Shown in pieces: positions 18,170 to 27,818 of a stretch of 64,000 bases of DNA. Numbering within the stretch: position 1 is the stretch's first letter; each line of letters opens with the position of its first letter. This DNA is from Sneathiella chungangensis. GTDB taxonomy: Bacteria > Pseudomonadota > Alphaproteobacteria > Sneathiellales > Sneathiellaceae. The stretch covers positions 186,001 to 250,000 of the forward strand of contig NZ_WTVA01000001.1 in the NCBI RefSeq assembly GCF_009882935.1, given 5' to 3'. The notes below the pieces were generated by a model. It was not told the DNA's origin. It ran no database searches and saw nothing but the letters and a program-made list of their open reading frames with translations. The position numbers were made by a program, and so were the translations under genes.

Positions 18170-21100
18170 TTGATGAGCAACCTGATAGACCGGTTCACCT
18201 ATTTCACCGCCAGACCGGAAAAATTCTCCGGCGGTCACGGTATCACGACGGAGGAAAACCGGGACTGGGAGCAGGCCTATCGCGGCCGCTGGGCCCATGA
18301 CAAGATCGTTCGCTCAACCCATGGGGTGAACTGCACGGGCTCCTGTTCCTGGAAAATCTACGTCAAGAACGGTCTCGTCACCTGGGAAACCCAGCAGACG
18401 GATTATCCCCGGACCCGGCCGGATTTGCCGAACCATGAGCCGCGCGGCTGTTCACGCGGGGCCAGCTACAGCTGGTATCTCTATAGCGCCGCGCGCCTGA
18501 AATATCCGCTCATCCGAAGCCGCCTCGTCAAGCTCTGGCGGCAGGCGAAAAAGGACCATGCCGATCCGGTCGATGCCTGGGCGAGCATCGCGTCCGATCC
18601 GGCCAAGATGCGCGAATACAAGGAAATACGCGGGCGAGGGGGGTTTGTCCGCGCCGACTGGGAAGAGGTCAACGAGATCATCGCGGCGGCGAATATCTAT
18701 ACGGCGAAGGAATACGGACCGGACCGGGTCATCGGCTTTTCCCCGATCCCGGCGATGTCGATGGTCTCCTACGCCGCGGGCAGCCGCTATCTCTCGCTCA
18801 TCGGCGGTGTCTGCATGAGCTTTTACGACTGGTACTGCGACCTGCCGCCAAGTTCGCCGCAGACATGGGGAGAGCAGACGGACGTGCCCGAGAGCGCGGA
18901 CTGGTACAATTCGGGCTATATCATCGCCTGGGGCTCGAACGTGCCGCAGACGCGCACGCCGGATGCGCATTTTTTCACCGAAGTTCGCTATAAGGGGACC
19001 AAGACTGTTTCGGTCACACCCGATTATTCGGAGGTCGCCAAACTGACCGATCTCTGGCTGAACCCGAGGCAGGGGACAGACAGCGCCATGGCCATGGCCA
19101 TGGGGCATGTGATCCTGAAGGAATTCCACCTTACCGGTAAATCCACCTATTTCCGCGACTATTGCCGCCAGTACACCGATATGCCGTTCCTTGTCCGGCT
19201 CGAAAAGCAGGGCGAGCGGTATGTCGCCGGGCGGACCTTGCGGGCGAGCGAGCTTACCGGTCAACTCGGCGAGAGCGAAAATACCGACTGGAAGCCCGTT
19301 CTTTTCGACAGCATATCAAAAAGTCTCAAAGTGCCGAACGGCACCGTCGGATCGCGCTGGGACAAAAGCGCCAAATGGAATCTGGAGATGAAGGACGCCC
19401 GCGACGGCAGCGACATCTCTCCGGAAATGACCTTTATTGACGACAAGGACGAGGTCGTTACTGTCGGCTTTCCCTATTTCGGCAACCTCGAGAACGAGCA
19501 GCCTATCTTCAAATCCTCAACCCATGAAGGCATCCTGGATCGGAACGTTCCGTCAAAGAAAATCATGACGGAAGAGGGCGAGGTGCTGGTCGCCACCGTG
19601 TTTGACCTGATGGTCGCGAATTACGGGATTGATCGGGGTCTCGGCGGCGCGAATGTCGCGAACTCCTTCGATGAGGATATTCCCTACACCCCCGCCTGGC
19701 AGGAGCATTTCACCGGCGTTCCGGCGGCAAAGGTCATCAAGGTGGCCCGCGAGTTTGCGGATAATGCCGACAAAACCCATGGCCGCTCCATGGTCATCCT
19801 CGGGGCGGGGGTCAATCACTGGTACCATATGGACATGATCTATCGCGGGATCATGAATATGCTGATCATGTGCGGCTGCATCGGACAGTCTGGAGGGGGC
19901 TGGTCGCATTATGTCGGGCAGGAAAAACTCCGCCCGCAAACCGGCTGGCAACCGCTCGCCTTCGGCCTCGACTGGAGCCGCCCGCCGCGCCATATGAATT
20001 CCACCAGCTTCTTCTACAATCATTCGGACCAGTGGCGGTATGAGAAGCTGAATCTGGACGAAATCCTGTCGCCGACGGCGGATAGGGAAAAGTGGAAAGA
20101 CCTCTCGCTGATCGACTGCAACGTCCGCTCCGAGCGGATGGGCTGGCTTCCGTCCGCCCCTCAGCTTAGCCAGAACCCGCTGGAGCTCGCGCGCGAAGCT
20201 GACGCCGCCGGGATCTCCGGCGCGGATCATGTGGTGAATAAGCTGAAATCCGGCGATTTGCAGTTCGCCTGTGAGGATCCGGACAATCCGAAAAACTTCC
20301 CGCGCAACCTGTTCGTCTGGCGCTCCAACCTGCTGGGATCGTCCGGCAAGGGCCATGAATATATGCTCAAGCACCTGCTCGGCACCAATCATGGCGTGCT
20401 GGGCAAGGATCTCGGGGAAGACGGGGCGCAAAAGCCCTCCGAAGTCGTCTGGCATGATGAGGCGCCGGAAGGCAAGCTCGATCTCGTCGTGACGCTCGAT
20501 TTCCGGATGTCCACGACCTGCATCTATTCGGATATTGTGCTGCCGAGCGCGACCTGGTACGAGAAGAACGACCTCAATACCTCGGACATGCACCCCTTCA
20601 TCCATCCCCTAAGTTGCGCCGTCGATCCGGCGTGGGAAAGCCGGAGCGACTGGGAAATCTACAAGGGGCTGGCGAAGGCCTATTCGGATCTTTGCCCCGG
20701 TCATCTCGGCGTGGAAAAGGATATTGTTTCCTTGCCGATCCTCCATGATACGCCGGCGGAACTCGCGCAGGCGATGGACGTCAAGGACTGGAAGAAAGGG
20801 GAGGTCGAGCCGGTTCCCGGAAAAACTCTCCCGAACCTGATCACGGTCGAGCGGGATTACCCGAACACTTATCAGCGTTTTACATCGATCGGACCGCTGC
20901 TCGAAAAGCTCGGTAACGGCGGCAAGGGAATTACCTGGAATACGGAGGCGGAAGTGGCCTTCCTCGGCCTGCTCAACGGCACGCATTTCAACGGCAGCAA
21001 TACGGACCGGCCGAAACTGGAGACGGATATTGATGCGGCCGAAATGATCCTCTCCCTCGCGCCGGAGACCAACGGACAGGTGGCCGTCAAGGCATGGGAG

Positions 21101-21913
21101 GCGCTGGGGCTGGCGACGGGTCGCGATCACACCCACCTTGCCCGGCCGAAGGAGGATGAGAAGCTCCGCTTTCGCGATCTGCAAGCGCAGCCGCGCAAGA
21201 TCATTTCCTCCCCCACCTGGTCGGGTCTTGAGGATGAGCATGTCAGCTATAATGCCGGCTACACCAATGTCCATGAACTGATCCCCTGGCGCACCCTTAC
21301 GGGGCGACAGCAATTCTATCAGGATCATGAATGGATGCGCGATTTCGGGGAGGGGTTCTGCCTCTACAAGGGACCGGTCAACACCAAGACCCTCGCGCCG
21401 GTCGCCCGCCACGGAAACGGCGACAAGCAGGTCGCGCTCAACTGGATCACGCCGCATCAGAAATGGGGTATCCATTCGACCTACTCGGACAATCTTCTTA
21501 TGCTGACCTTAAACCGCGGCGGGCCCGTCGTCTGGATCAGCGAAAAGGACGCAAGAAAGATCGAGGTCAAGGATAACGACTGGCTTGAGCTTTATAACGC
21601 GAACGGCGCCATTGTCGCGCGCGCGGTTGTCTCCCAGCGCGTGCCGGAAGGCATGACGATGATGTATCACGCGCAGGAGAAAACCATCAATACGCCGAAA
21701 TCGCCGACAACCGGGGCAAGGGGCGGCATCCATAACTCGGTGACCCGGGCGGTGGTCAAGCCGACCCATATGATCGGCGGCTATGCGCAGTTGTCCTACG
21801 GGTTCAACTACTACGGCACCGTCGGATCGAACCGGGATGAATTCGTCATGGTCCGGAAAATCGAAAATGTTGATTTTGGGGATGAAAATCCCGTCACCGA
21901 AGCGGCCGAATAG
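18170..21913 (+). CDS. narG: Respiratory nitrate reductase alpha subunit NarG
   Basis: The Mo-bisMGD catalytic subunit that reduces nitrate to nitrite on the cytoplasmic face of NarGHI. The 1247-residue length is normal. The FS0 [4Fe-4S] ligands are in HGVNCTGSCSWK and HEPRGCSRG (His plus cysteines). The molybdenum-ligand aspartate lies in SFYDWYCDLPPSSPQTWGEQ, the typical NarG context. The N-terminus lacks a Tat leader, as expected for cytoplasmic-facing NarG. narH follows after 9 bases. Confidence 0.98.
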   Translation: MMSNLIDRFTYFTARPEKFSGGHGITTEENRDWEQAYRGRWAHDKIVRSTHGVNCTGSCSWKIYVKNGLVTWETQQTDYPRTRPDLPNHEPRGCSRGASYSWYLYSAARLKYPLIRSRLVKLWRQAKKDHADPVDAWASIASDPAKMREYKEIRGRGGFVRADWEEVNEIIAAANIYTAKEYGPDRVIGFSPIPAMSMVSYAAGSRYLSLIGGVCMSFYDWYCDLPPSSPQTWGEQTDVPESADWYNSGYIIAWGSNVPQTRTPDAHFFTEVRYKGTKTVSVTPDYSEVAKLTDLWLNPRQGTDSAMAMAMGHVILKEFHLTGKSTYFRDYCRQYTDMPFLVRLEKQGERYVAGRTLRASELTGQLGESENTDWKPVLFDSISKSLKVPNGTVGSRWDKSAKWNLEMKDARDGSDISPEMTFIDDKDEVVTVGFPYFGNLENEQPIFKSSTHEGILDRNVPSKKIMTEEGEVLVATVFDLMVANYGIDRGLGGANVANSFDEDIPYTPAWQEHFTGVPAAKVIKVAREFADNADKTHGRSMVILGAGVNHWYHMDMIYRGIMNMLIMCGCIGQSGGGWSHYVGQEKLRPQTGWQPLAFGLDWSRPPRHMNSTSFFYNHSDQWRYEKLNLDEILSPTADREKWKDLSLIDCNVRSERMGWLPSAPQLSQNPLELAREADAAGISGADHVVNKLKSGDLQFACEDPDNPKNFPRNLFVWRSNLLGSSGKGHEYMLKHLLGTNHGVLGKDLGEDGAQKPSEVVWHDEAPEGKLDLVVTLDFRMSTTCIYSDIVLPSATWYEKNDLNTSDMHPFIHPLSCAVDPAWESRSDWEIYKGLAKAYSDLCPGHLGVEKDIVSLPILHDTPAELAQAMDVKDWKKGEVEPVPGKTLPNLITVERDYPNTYQRFTSIGPLLEKLGNGGKGITWNTEAEVAFLGLLNGTHFNGSNTDRPKLETDIDAAEMILSLAPETNGQVAVKAWEALGLATGRDHTHLARPKEDEKLRFRDLQAQPRKIISSPTWSGLEDEHVSYNAGYTNVHELIPWRTLTGRQQFYQDHEWMRDFGEGFCLYKGPVNTKTLAPVARHGNGDKQVALNWITPHQKWGIHSTYSDNLLMLTLNRGGPVVWISEKDARKIEVKDNDWLELYNANGAIVARAVVSQRVPEGMTMMYHAQEKTINTPKSPTTGARGGIHNSVTRAVVKPTHMIGGYAQLSYGFNYYGTVGSNRDEFVMVRKIENVDFGDENPVTEAAE

Positions 21914-21922
21914 GAGAGTGAA

Positions 21923-23476
21923 ATGAAAGTACGTGCTCAAATCGGCATGGTCCTGAACCTGGATAAATGTATCGGATGCCATACCTGCTCGGTCACCTGC
22001 AAGAATGTCTGGACGAGCCGGGCAGGGGTGGAATATGCCTGGTTCAACAATGTTGAGACAAAACCGGGCGTCGGCTATCCGCGCAACTGGGAGGACCAGA
22101 AGCAATGGAACGGTGGCTGGACGCGCAAATCGAACGGCAAGATCCAGCCGAAAATGGGCGGGAAATTCCGCCTGCTCTCGAAGATCTTCGCCAATCCGGA
22201 CCTGCCCGAGATCGACGATTATTACGAGCCCTTCACCTTCGATTACGCGCACCTGCAAACATCGGGGGAAGCGAAGGACATGCCGACGGCGCGGGCACAT
22301 TCGGCGATTACCGGGGAGCGGATGGAAAAGCCGGAATGGGGCCCAAACTGGGAGGAAATCCTCGGCGGCGAGTTCGAGAAGCGCAGCCAGGATTATAACT
22401 TCAAGGACATCGAGAAGGAGATGTATGGAGAGTTCGAAAATACCTTCATGATGTATCTTCCGAGGCTTTGTGAGCATTGCCTGAACCCGGCCTGTGTCGC
22501 GTCCTGTCCCTCCGGCGCGATCTACAAACGGGAAGAGGATGGCATCGTCCTGATCGATCAGGATAAATGCCGCGGCTGGCGGATGTGCGTGTCCGGCTGT
22601 CCGTACAAGAAGATCTATTTCAACTGGCAGTCCGGAAAATCAGAGAAATGCACCTTCTGCTATCCAAGAATAGAAAATGGCGAACCCACCGTCTGCAGCG
22701 AGACCTGCGTTGGCCGTATCCGCTATCTCGGCGTGATCCTTTATGATGCCGACCGGATCGAGGAGGCGGCGAGCGTCAAGGACGAGAAGGACCTCTACGA
22801 GGCGCAGATCGATATCTTCCTCAACCCCAACGATCCCGAGGTGATTGCCGCGGCCAAACGCGATGGCGTGCCGGACAGCTGGCTTGCCGCCGCGAAGAAA
22901 TCGCCCGTCTATAAAATGGCGATGGAGTGGAAGGTCGCCTTTCCGCTGCATCCGGAATACCGCACCCTGCCGATGGTCTGGTATATCCCGCCGCTGAGCC
23001 CGATCCAGAGCCGCTGGGAAGACGGCCAGCTGGAAACCGACGGGGTGATCCCGGACGTCAGCAAGCTGCGCATCCCGATCAAATATCTCGCCAACCTGCT
23101 GACGGCGGGCAAGGAACAGCCGGTGACCCATGCACTTGAACGCATGCTGGCGATGCGCGCCTATATGCGCACGAAGCATGTCGAGGGGGCGCCGGACCAG
23201 GGCATTCTCGATCATGTCGGTCTCGACAAGCCGACGGTCGAGGACATGTACCAGATCATGGCGATCGCCAATTACGAGGACCGCTATGTGATCCCGACCA
23301 ATCACCGCGAATATGCGGGCAAGACGCCTTTCGACAATGAAATCGCCTTTGCCTCCCGCTCCGAATGCGGCTTCACCTTCGGCGATGGATGTTCCGGCGG
23401 CGCACCGAAGAAAAGCCTGTTCGGAACCCGCACCCATGCCAACACCCTCAACGGCCAAATCCGGAGGCAGAAATGA
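21923..23476 (+). CDS. narH: Respiratory nitrate reductase beta subunit NarH
   Basis: The iron-sulfur electron-transfer subunit (517 residues). Four cysteine groups are visible: CIGCHTCSVTCKNVW near the N-terminus, CEHCLNPACVASCPSGAIY, CRGWRMCVSGCPYKK (with the tryptophan that marks the [3Fe-4S] cluster) and CTFCYPRIENGEPTVCSETC. Its stop overlaps the narJ start as ATGA, so translation is coupled. Confidence 0.98.
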   Translation: MKVRAQIGMVLNLDKCIGCHTCSVTCKNVWTSRAGVEYAWFNNVETKPGVGYPRNWEDQKQWNGGWTRKSNGKIQPKMGGKFRLLSKIFANPDLPEIDDYYEPFTFDYAHLQTSGEAKDMPTARAHSAITGERMEKPEWGPNWEEILGGEFEKRSQDYNFKDIEKEMYGEFENTFMMYLPRLCEHCLNPACVASCPSGAIYKREEDGIVLIDQDKCRGWRMCVSGCPYKKIYFNWQSGKSEKCTFCYPRIENGEPTVCSETCVGRIRYLGVILYDADRIEEAASVKDEKDLYEAQIDIFLNPNDPEVIAAAKRDGVPDSWLAAAKKSPVYKMAMEWKVAFPLHPEYRTLPMVWYIPPLSPIQSRWEDGQLETDGVIPDVSKLRIPIKYLANLLTAGKEQPVTHALERMLAMRAYMRTKHVEGAPDQGILDHVGLDKPTVEDMYQIMAIANYEDRYVIPTNHREYAGKTPFDNEIAFASRSECGFTFGDGCSGGAPKKSLFGTRTHANTLNGQIRRQK

Positions 23477-24180
23477 AAAGCTTCAAAATACTGGGATTAC
23501 TGCTCAGCTATCCTACCGCCGAGCTCCAGCAGGACATGGACGATCTGATTGCGGTCATCCGGCGGGAAAATATTCTGCCGACGAAGCTTGAAAAACAGCT
23601 GATTACCTTTATGGAACAGCTAGCCAAGCGCAACCTTTTGACGGCGCAGGAGGATTATGTGTCGCTCTTCGATCGTGGCCGCGGAAACTCCCTCTATCTG
23701 TTCGAGCATATTCACGGCGAAAGCCGTGACCGCGGGCAGGCGATGGTCGATCTGATCGATCATTACCGGGAGAAGGGGCTCGCGCTCAACGCCAGGGAAC
23801 TTCCCGACTATCTGCCGCTGTTCCTCGAATTCCTGTCGATCTGCGCGCCGTCGGAAGCGCAGGAAACTCTAGGAGAGGTCGTGCATATCATCGCGGCGAT
23901 CGGCGCCAAGCTTAAAAAGCGGGACTCCGGCTACAGCGTCGTCTTCGAGGCCCTCGCCAGATTGACAGATGCCCGGATCGATGAGGAATTCGTGCGCCAG
24001 GCATTGATCGAGGAAGCAGCGCGCGATGACAGCCTCGAGGCGCTCGACAAGGAATGGGACGAGGCGCCGGCGTTCGACGGGATCGGCGATTCCGCCTGCA
24101 ACACCTGCGCCGCCGCCCAGCCCCTTGAGTTCGGGGCAACCCAGCAATCAACCGGCCAACTCAATAGGAGCGGACAATGA
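23473..24180 (+). CDS. narJ: Nitrate reductase assembly chaperone NarJ
   Basis: A cytoplasmic chaperone of the TorD/NarJ family that inserts the molybdenum cofactor into NarG. The all-helical 235-residue product starts MKSFKILGLLLSYPTAELQQ, with EDYVSLFDRGRGNSLYLFEH as the family core and LPDYLPLFLEFLS following. The frame is open upstream inside narH, but the ATG at 23473, overlapping the narH stop, with GGAGG 8 bases before it, is the start. Its stop overlaps the narI start. Confidence 0.95.
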   Translation: MKSFKILGLLLSYPTAELQQDMDDLIAVIRRENILPTKLEKQLITFMEQLAKRNLLTAQEDYVSLFDRGRGNSLYLFEHIHGESRDRGQAMVDLIDHYREKGLALNARELPDYLPLFLEFLSICAPSEAQETLGEVVHIIAAIGAKLKKRDSGYSVVFEALARLTDARIDEEFVRQALIEEAARDDSLEALDKEWDEAPAFDGIGDSACNTCAAAQPLEFGATQQSTGQLNRSGQ

Positions 24181-24860
24181 GCTATTATCTAAACGAACTC
24201 CTGTTCGGCATCTATCCCTATATCGCTATACTCGTGATGGTACTCGGCTGTATTCTCCGCTATGACCAGAACCCCTACAGCTGGAAAGCGGACAGCTCGC
24301 AACTGCTCAGGAGCAAGGGCATGCGCTGGGGCAGCAATCTGTTCCATATCGGCATCATCCTGCTGTTTTTCGGCCATCTGGTCGGCCTGCTGACACCGGA
24401 GGCGGTTTATCATCTGGTGATGAGCGCCGCCGTGAAGCAAAAACTGGCAATGATCGCCGGCGGCATTTTCGGGGTGATGTGTTTCATTGGCCTCACCATT
24501 CTCCTGTGGCGGCGTATCACGGATCCCCGGATACGGGCGACCAGCAAGTTCGCCGATATCCTGATCCTCGTCATTCTGTACCTGCAGCTGATCCTCGGTC
24601 TTGCGACCATACCGGCCTCCGCCCAGCATCCGGACGGCAGCAGCATGATCGCGCTCGCCAACTGGGCGCAGCATATCGTTACCTTCCGAGGCGGGGCGGC
24701 CGATTTCGTGAGGGGAGAGGCCTTTATCTTCAAGGCCCATATCTTCCTTGGCCTGACGATCTTCCTGATCTTCCCCTTCACGCGCCTTGTGCATGTGTTC
24801 AGCGCGCCGGTGAAATATATCCTGCGGCCGGGATATCAGATCGTCCGTAAAAGGGGGTAG
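24177..24860 (+). CDS. narI: Nitrate reductase gamma subunit NarI (cytochrome b)
   Basis: The membrane quinol-oxidising diheme b subunit, 227 residues with five hydrophobic segments. Heme-ligand histidines are visible in NLFHIGIILLFFGHLVG (second segment) and KAHIFLGLTIFLIFPFTRLVHVF (last segment). It anchors NarGH to the inner membrane. The ATG overlaps the narJ stop. A parvulin-like gene follows after 2 bases. Confidence 0.97.
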   Translation: MSYYLNELLFGIYPYIAILVMVLGCILRYDQNPYSWKADSSQLLRSKGMRWGSNLFHIGIILLFFGHLVGLLTPEAVYHLVMSAAVKQKLAMIAGGIFGVMCFIGLTILLWRRITDPRIRATSKFADILILVILYLQLILGLATIPASAQHPDGSSMIALANWAQHIVTFRGGAADFVRGEAFIFKAHIFLGLTIFLIFPFTRLVHVFSAPVKYILRPGYQIVRKRG

Positions 24861-24862
24861 CC

Positions 24863-25315
24863 ATGCCGGTTTATGTAAACGATACCGAAATTGACGACAA
24901 CACCGTCTTCTCCGAGATGCAGTATCATTCGGCACGGAGCATGGAGGAGGCGCGGGATGCGGCGGCCCGGGCCCTTGTGGTAAAGGAGCTCTTGCGACAG
25001 GAGGCGGTCCGGCAGGGACTGAGCGATCCCGATGAACCGGGCGAGGCGCTTGAAGCCTCCCTGATGCAACTCATCGAGCGCGAAGTCGTCGCGCCGGCGG
25101 CTACCACCGACGCCTGCCGCGCCTATTATGAGCAAAACCTGCAACGGTTTCGTGCCTCCGATGCCAGCAGCGCCATCCTACCCTTTGAGATGGTGGAGGA
25201 GAAGATACGCGATTATCTGCATACGAGGAGCATTCGCGAAGGCATCCGCTCCTATATCCTCCATCTCGCCGAATCCGCCCGCATTTCCGGTTTCGACCTG
25301 ACGGCGTCCCTGTGA
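24863..25315 (+). CDS. NarI-associated parvulin-like protein lacking the rotamase domain
   Basis: nar operons in many proteobacteria carry a parvulin-type peptidyl-prolyl isomerase gene after narI. This 150-residue product keeps what look like its two ends: an N-terminal helical part (MPVYVNDTEID to about residue 95, ending YYEQNLQRFRASD) and a C-terminal part (LPFEMVEEKIRDYLHTRSIR onward). The ~90-residue catalytic parvulin core expected between them is absent, with only a few residues joining the halves. The frame is intact, so it may be a chaperone-only derivative. There is no signal peptide, so it would act in the cytoplasm, perhaps in NarGHI assembly. Confidence 0.72.
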   Translation: MPVYVNDTEIDDNTVFSEMQYHSARSMEEARDAAARALVVKELLRQEAVRQGLSDPDEPGEALEASLMQLIEREVVAPAATTDACRAYYEQNLQRFRASDASSAILPFEMVEEKIRDYLHTRSIREGIRSYILHLAESARISGFDLTASL

Positions 25316-25333
25316 CCGGAAGAGGGGAGATTG

Positions 25334-25990
25334 ATGGACAGCTATCGGGAACTGATCGAGGGGTACAAGTCGTTTCGGCATAGGTATCTGCGGCAGGATT
25401 TCGATGCCTATCAGCGCTGGGCCGCGACCACGCAACGCCCGCGAACCATGATCATCGGCTGCAGCGATTGCCGGGTCAATCCGTCCATCCTCACCCATGC
25501 GGGCCTTGGCGATATCTTTGCCGCCAATAATGTCGCGAACATCGTCCCGCCCTTCGAGACGGGACGGCATTCACATCTCTCCATCGGCGCGGCGGTTCAG
25601 TTCGCCGTCACCCGTCTCGAAGTCGAGCATATCATCATCATGGCCCATAGCGGCTGCGGCGGGGTGAGGGCGCTGATGTCCCTTGGCGAGGCGGCGGAGG
25701 ATACGCCGGCGGACGATTATATCCAGGGCTGGGTCAATATCATCCGCGAGGCGAAGGACGCGGTGCTGTCATCGATGGCCCACCGCGATCTCGAGGAGCA
25801 ATGCAAGGTCTGCGAGATGGAGGGCGCGCTCGTCTCGCTCGCCAATCTGATGCAGTATCCCTATGTGCGCGCGGCACTGGAAAAGGGGACGCTGGACCTC
25901 CACGCCTGGTATTTCCATATCGAAAGCGGGGAGCTGCTCAGCTACAATTTCGAAAAGGGCCGCTATCTCCGCCTCGTCCGCCCGCATTAG
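25334..25990 (+). CDS. Beta-class carbonic anhydrase
   Basis: A cytoplasmic zinc enzyme converting CO2 and bicarbonate (218 residues). Zinc ligands and the Asp-Arg dyad are in IIGCSDCRVNP, and the second half of the site is in AHSGCGG. I chose the ATG at 25334, which follows a GGAAGAGGGGAGA ribosome region; a TTG lies just before. It begins 18 bases after the parvulin-like gene, so it may be the last gene of the nar operon. Confidence 0.93.
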   Translation: MDSYRELIEGYKSFRHRYLRQDFDAYQRWAATTQRPRTMIIGCSDCRVNPSILTHAGLGDIFAANNVANIVPPFETGRHSHLSIGAAVQFAVTRLEVEHIIIMAHSGCGGVRALMSLGEAAEDTPADDYIQGWVNIIREAKDAVLSSMAHRDLEEQCKVCEMEGALVSLANLMQYPYVRAALEKGTLDLHAWYFHIESGELLSYNFEKGRYLRLVRPH

Positions 25991-26016
25991 CCCCGGCGCC
26001 GGAATCGGAAGCCCTT

Positions 26017-26032
26017 TGCCGGCCCTCCGGCA
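26017..26032. terminator. Hairpin between convergent genes
   Basis: A 6-bp stem TGCCGG/CCGGCA with a CCCT loop lies between the carbonic anhydrase and the convergent ABM gene. No run of T follows on either strand, so a factor-independent terminator is doubtful. Confidence 0.3.
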
Positions 26033-26380
26033 TCAGCCCCGATGTTCCGCCTTGCTGTCGGTCGGCGCTTCGTCCCGCTCGAACATCCCGTAATCGCGGA
26101 TGACGCTGGCGATGCGGATGCGGTAGTCCCGGAAAATATCCGCGCGGCCCTTGGCCTGGGCGCTGCGGTGCGCGGAAATATTGCGCCATTGCTCGACTGC
26201 CGCCTCGTCGCGAAAGAAGGAAATCGAGAGAATTTTCGTCTCGTCCGTCAGGCTTTGAAACCGTTCAACCGATATAAATCCGTCGATCTTTTCAAGCGTC
26301 GGGCGCAGGCTCGCCGCGATATCCAGATATTGCTGTTTGTGTTTTTCGTGCGGATACACTTCAAAAATAACGGCAATCAT
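26033..26380 (-). CDS. Antibiotic biosynthesis monooxygenase (ABM) domain protein
   Basis: A 115-residue ferredoxin-like dimeric alpha/beta-barrel protein. The N-terminus MIAVIFEVYPHEKHKQQYLD and the segment FISVERFQSLTDETKILSISF fit the ABM/YgiN-type fold, where FISVERFQS is a frequent family phrase. Function ranges from quinol monooxygenase to heme degradation, and the exact role is unknown. It lies 56 bases downstream of the arsenite exporter gene on the same strand and could be cotranscribed. Confidence 0.8.
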   Translation of the reverse strand: MIAVIFEVYPHEKHKQQYLDIAASLRPTLEKIDGFISVERFQSLTDETKILSISFFRDEAAVEQWRNISAHRSAQAKGRADIFRDYRIRIASVIRDYGMFERDEAPTDSKAEHRG

Positions 26381-26436
26381 TGTGCTGATCCTTTATTTTG
26401 GAACGGGGGATGAGATTGGACTAAATGGCTGATTTC

Positions 26437-27495
26437 CTATTGTTTTGTGCTGGTTTCGGGAAACCGGTTCCGGGTGCGGTTGGTCAATGCGACGAGGGAG
26501 AGCATCACCGGAACCTCGACCAGTACGCCGACGACGGTGGCCAGCGCCGCTCCCGAATTCAGGCCAAACAGGCTAATCGCCACGGCGACCGCCAGTTCGA
26601 AGAAATTGGACGTGCCGATCATCGCGCAGGGCGCCGCGATCCGGTGCGGAACTTTAAGAAAAAATGCCGCCGCATAGGCAATTGCGAAAATGCCATAGCT
26701 CTGGATCAGGATCGGGACGGCGATCAGGCCAATCGTTAGCGGACGCTCGATGATGACATTGCCCTGCAGGCCGAACAGGATGACGACGGTCGCAATCAGG
26801 CCGATGACGGACAAGGGCTTGACCCGCGCCTTGAAGGACTCGATCCGTGCCGGGGTCTGAAGCCATCGCCGGGTCGCCAGGCCGGCAGTAAGGGGCAGAA
26901 CGACATAGAGAACCGTCGCCAGGACCAGCGTTTCCCAGGGAACGGAGATATCCGCAACGCCGAGCAGAAACGCGACGATGGGCGCGAAGGCGAAGACCAT
27001 GATAAGGTCGTTAACCGACACCTGAACCAGAGTATAGGTTTCATCGCCGCGCGTCAGTTGCGACCATACGAACACCATCGCCGTGCAGGGGGCCGCGCCG
27101 AGAAGAATGAGGCCCGCGATATATTGCGCCGCGTCGTCCGGGGCGATCAACGAGGCGAAAAGATACTCAAAGAAGAGAACGGCGAGCAGCGCCATGGTGA
27201 AAGGCTTGATCAGCCAGTTCACGACCAAGGTTATCAGCAGGCCTTTGGGTTGCCGGGCGATACCGCTGACGGCGCCAAAATCGACGCCCACCATCATGGG
27301 GTAGACCATGGCCCAGATCAAAACGGCGACGACAAGGTTGATCGAGGCGATTTCCGCCGTCGCGATGGCCTCCATCAAACCGGGGAGGAAATTGCCGAGC
27401 GTCACGCCGACGATGATCGCCAGGAGGACCCACAGGCTCAGCCAGCGTTCGAAGATGCCAAGGGCGGAACTGCGGGATCCGATTGTATTCGTCAT
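26437..27495 (-). CDS. acr3: ACR3-family arsenite efflux permease
   Basis: A ten-segment inner-membrane exporter of arsenite (352 residues), driven by proton motive force. The family landmarks are the opening [20 protein letters not shown], the cysteine in [14 protein letters not shown] that is essential in studied ACR3 proteins, and [13 protein letters not shown]. No arsR, arsC or arsH lies within the window, so this is an orphan exporter. The upstream region is the AT-rich stretch that holds the left direct repeat. Confidence 0.93.
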   Translation of the reverse strand: MTNTIGSRSSALGIFERWLSLWVLLAIIVGVTLGNFLPGLMEAIATAEIASINLVVAVLIWAMVYPMMVGVDFGAVSGIARQPKGLLITLVVNWLIKPFTMALLAVLFFEYLFASLIAPDDAAQYIAGLILLGAAPCTAMVFVWSQLTRGDETYTLVQVSVNDLIMVFAFAPIVAFLLGVADISVPWETLVLATVLYVVLPLTAGLATRRWLQTPARIESFKARVKPLSVIGLIATVVILFGLQGNVIIERPLTIGLIAVPILIQSYGIFAIAYAAAFFLKVPHRIAAPCAMIGTSNFFELAVAVAISLFGLNSGAALATVVGVLVEVPVMLSLVALTNRTRNRFPETSTKQ

Positions 27496-27704
27496 CAGTC
27501 AACCTGAAAAATAGATATGCAAGCATTGCCGTGAACCGGCGGGCGGAAAAGATATTCCTGCGGCACGATTAATAATACAAGCACCACCGCCTTTGTCGAC
27601 GAAAAGGAGCCTGTCCGCGCATTTTTCATCCGCGAATTGATCCGCAGGAAACCAATAACTACCCGTCAGCGGGCTATAGACTGAAGAAAATATGGGGGAG
27701 GTGG
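27496..27704. other. Intergenic region upstream of acr3, left of the direct repeat
   Basis: 209 bases rich in A and T, presumably holding the acr3 promoter on the minus strand. No ArsR-type inverted repeat stands out and no open frame is credible. Confidence 0.4.
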
Positions 27705-27818
27705 GGGAGAAACCGCCGCGTTTTTTTTCGATGTAATCATATCAAGGGGTTAGAGCTACACTGCCTCCTTGCAAAGCTGAATCCTGTGCCGGTTTTCTGT
27801 CCAAGCCAGTGGATTTGC
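27705..27818 (+). repeat. Left copy of an imperfect direct repeat flanking the kinase cassette
   Basis: About 114 bases that match 34721-34833 in the same orientation. The best block begins GGGAGAAACCGCCGCG, continues through a T run, GATGTAAT and ATATCAAGGGGTTAGAGC, and runs to CTACACTGCCTCCTTGCAA, identical except for T-run length and single changes. Similarity then decays over AATCCTGT to GGATTTGC. The two copies enclose exactly the six-gene cassette. Confidence 0.9.
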
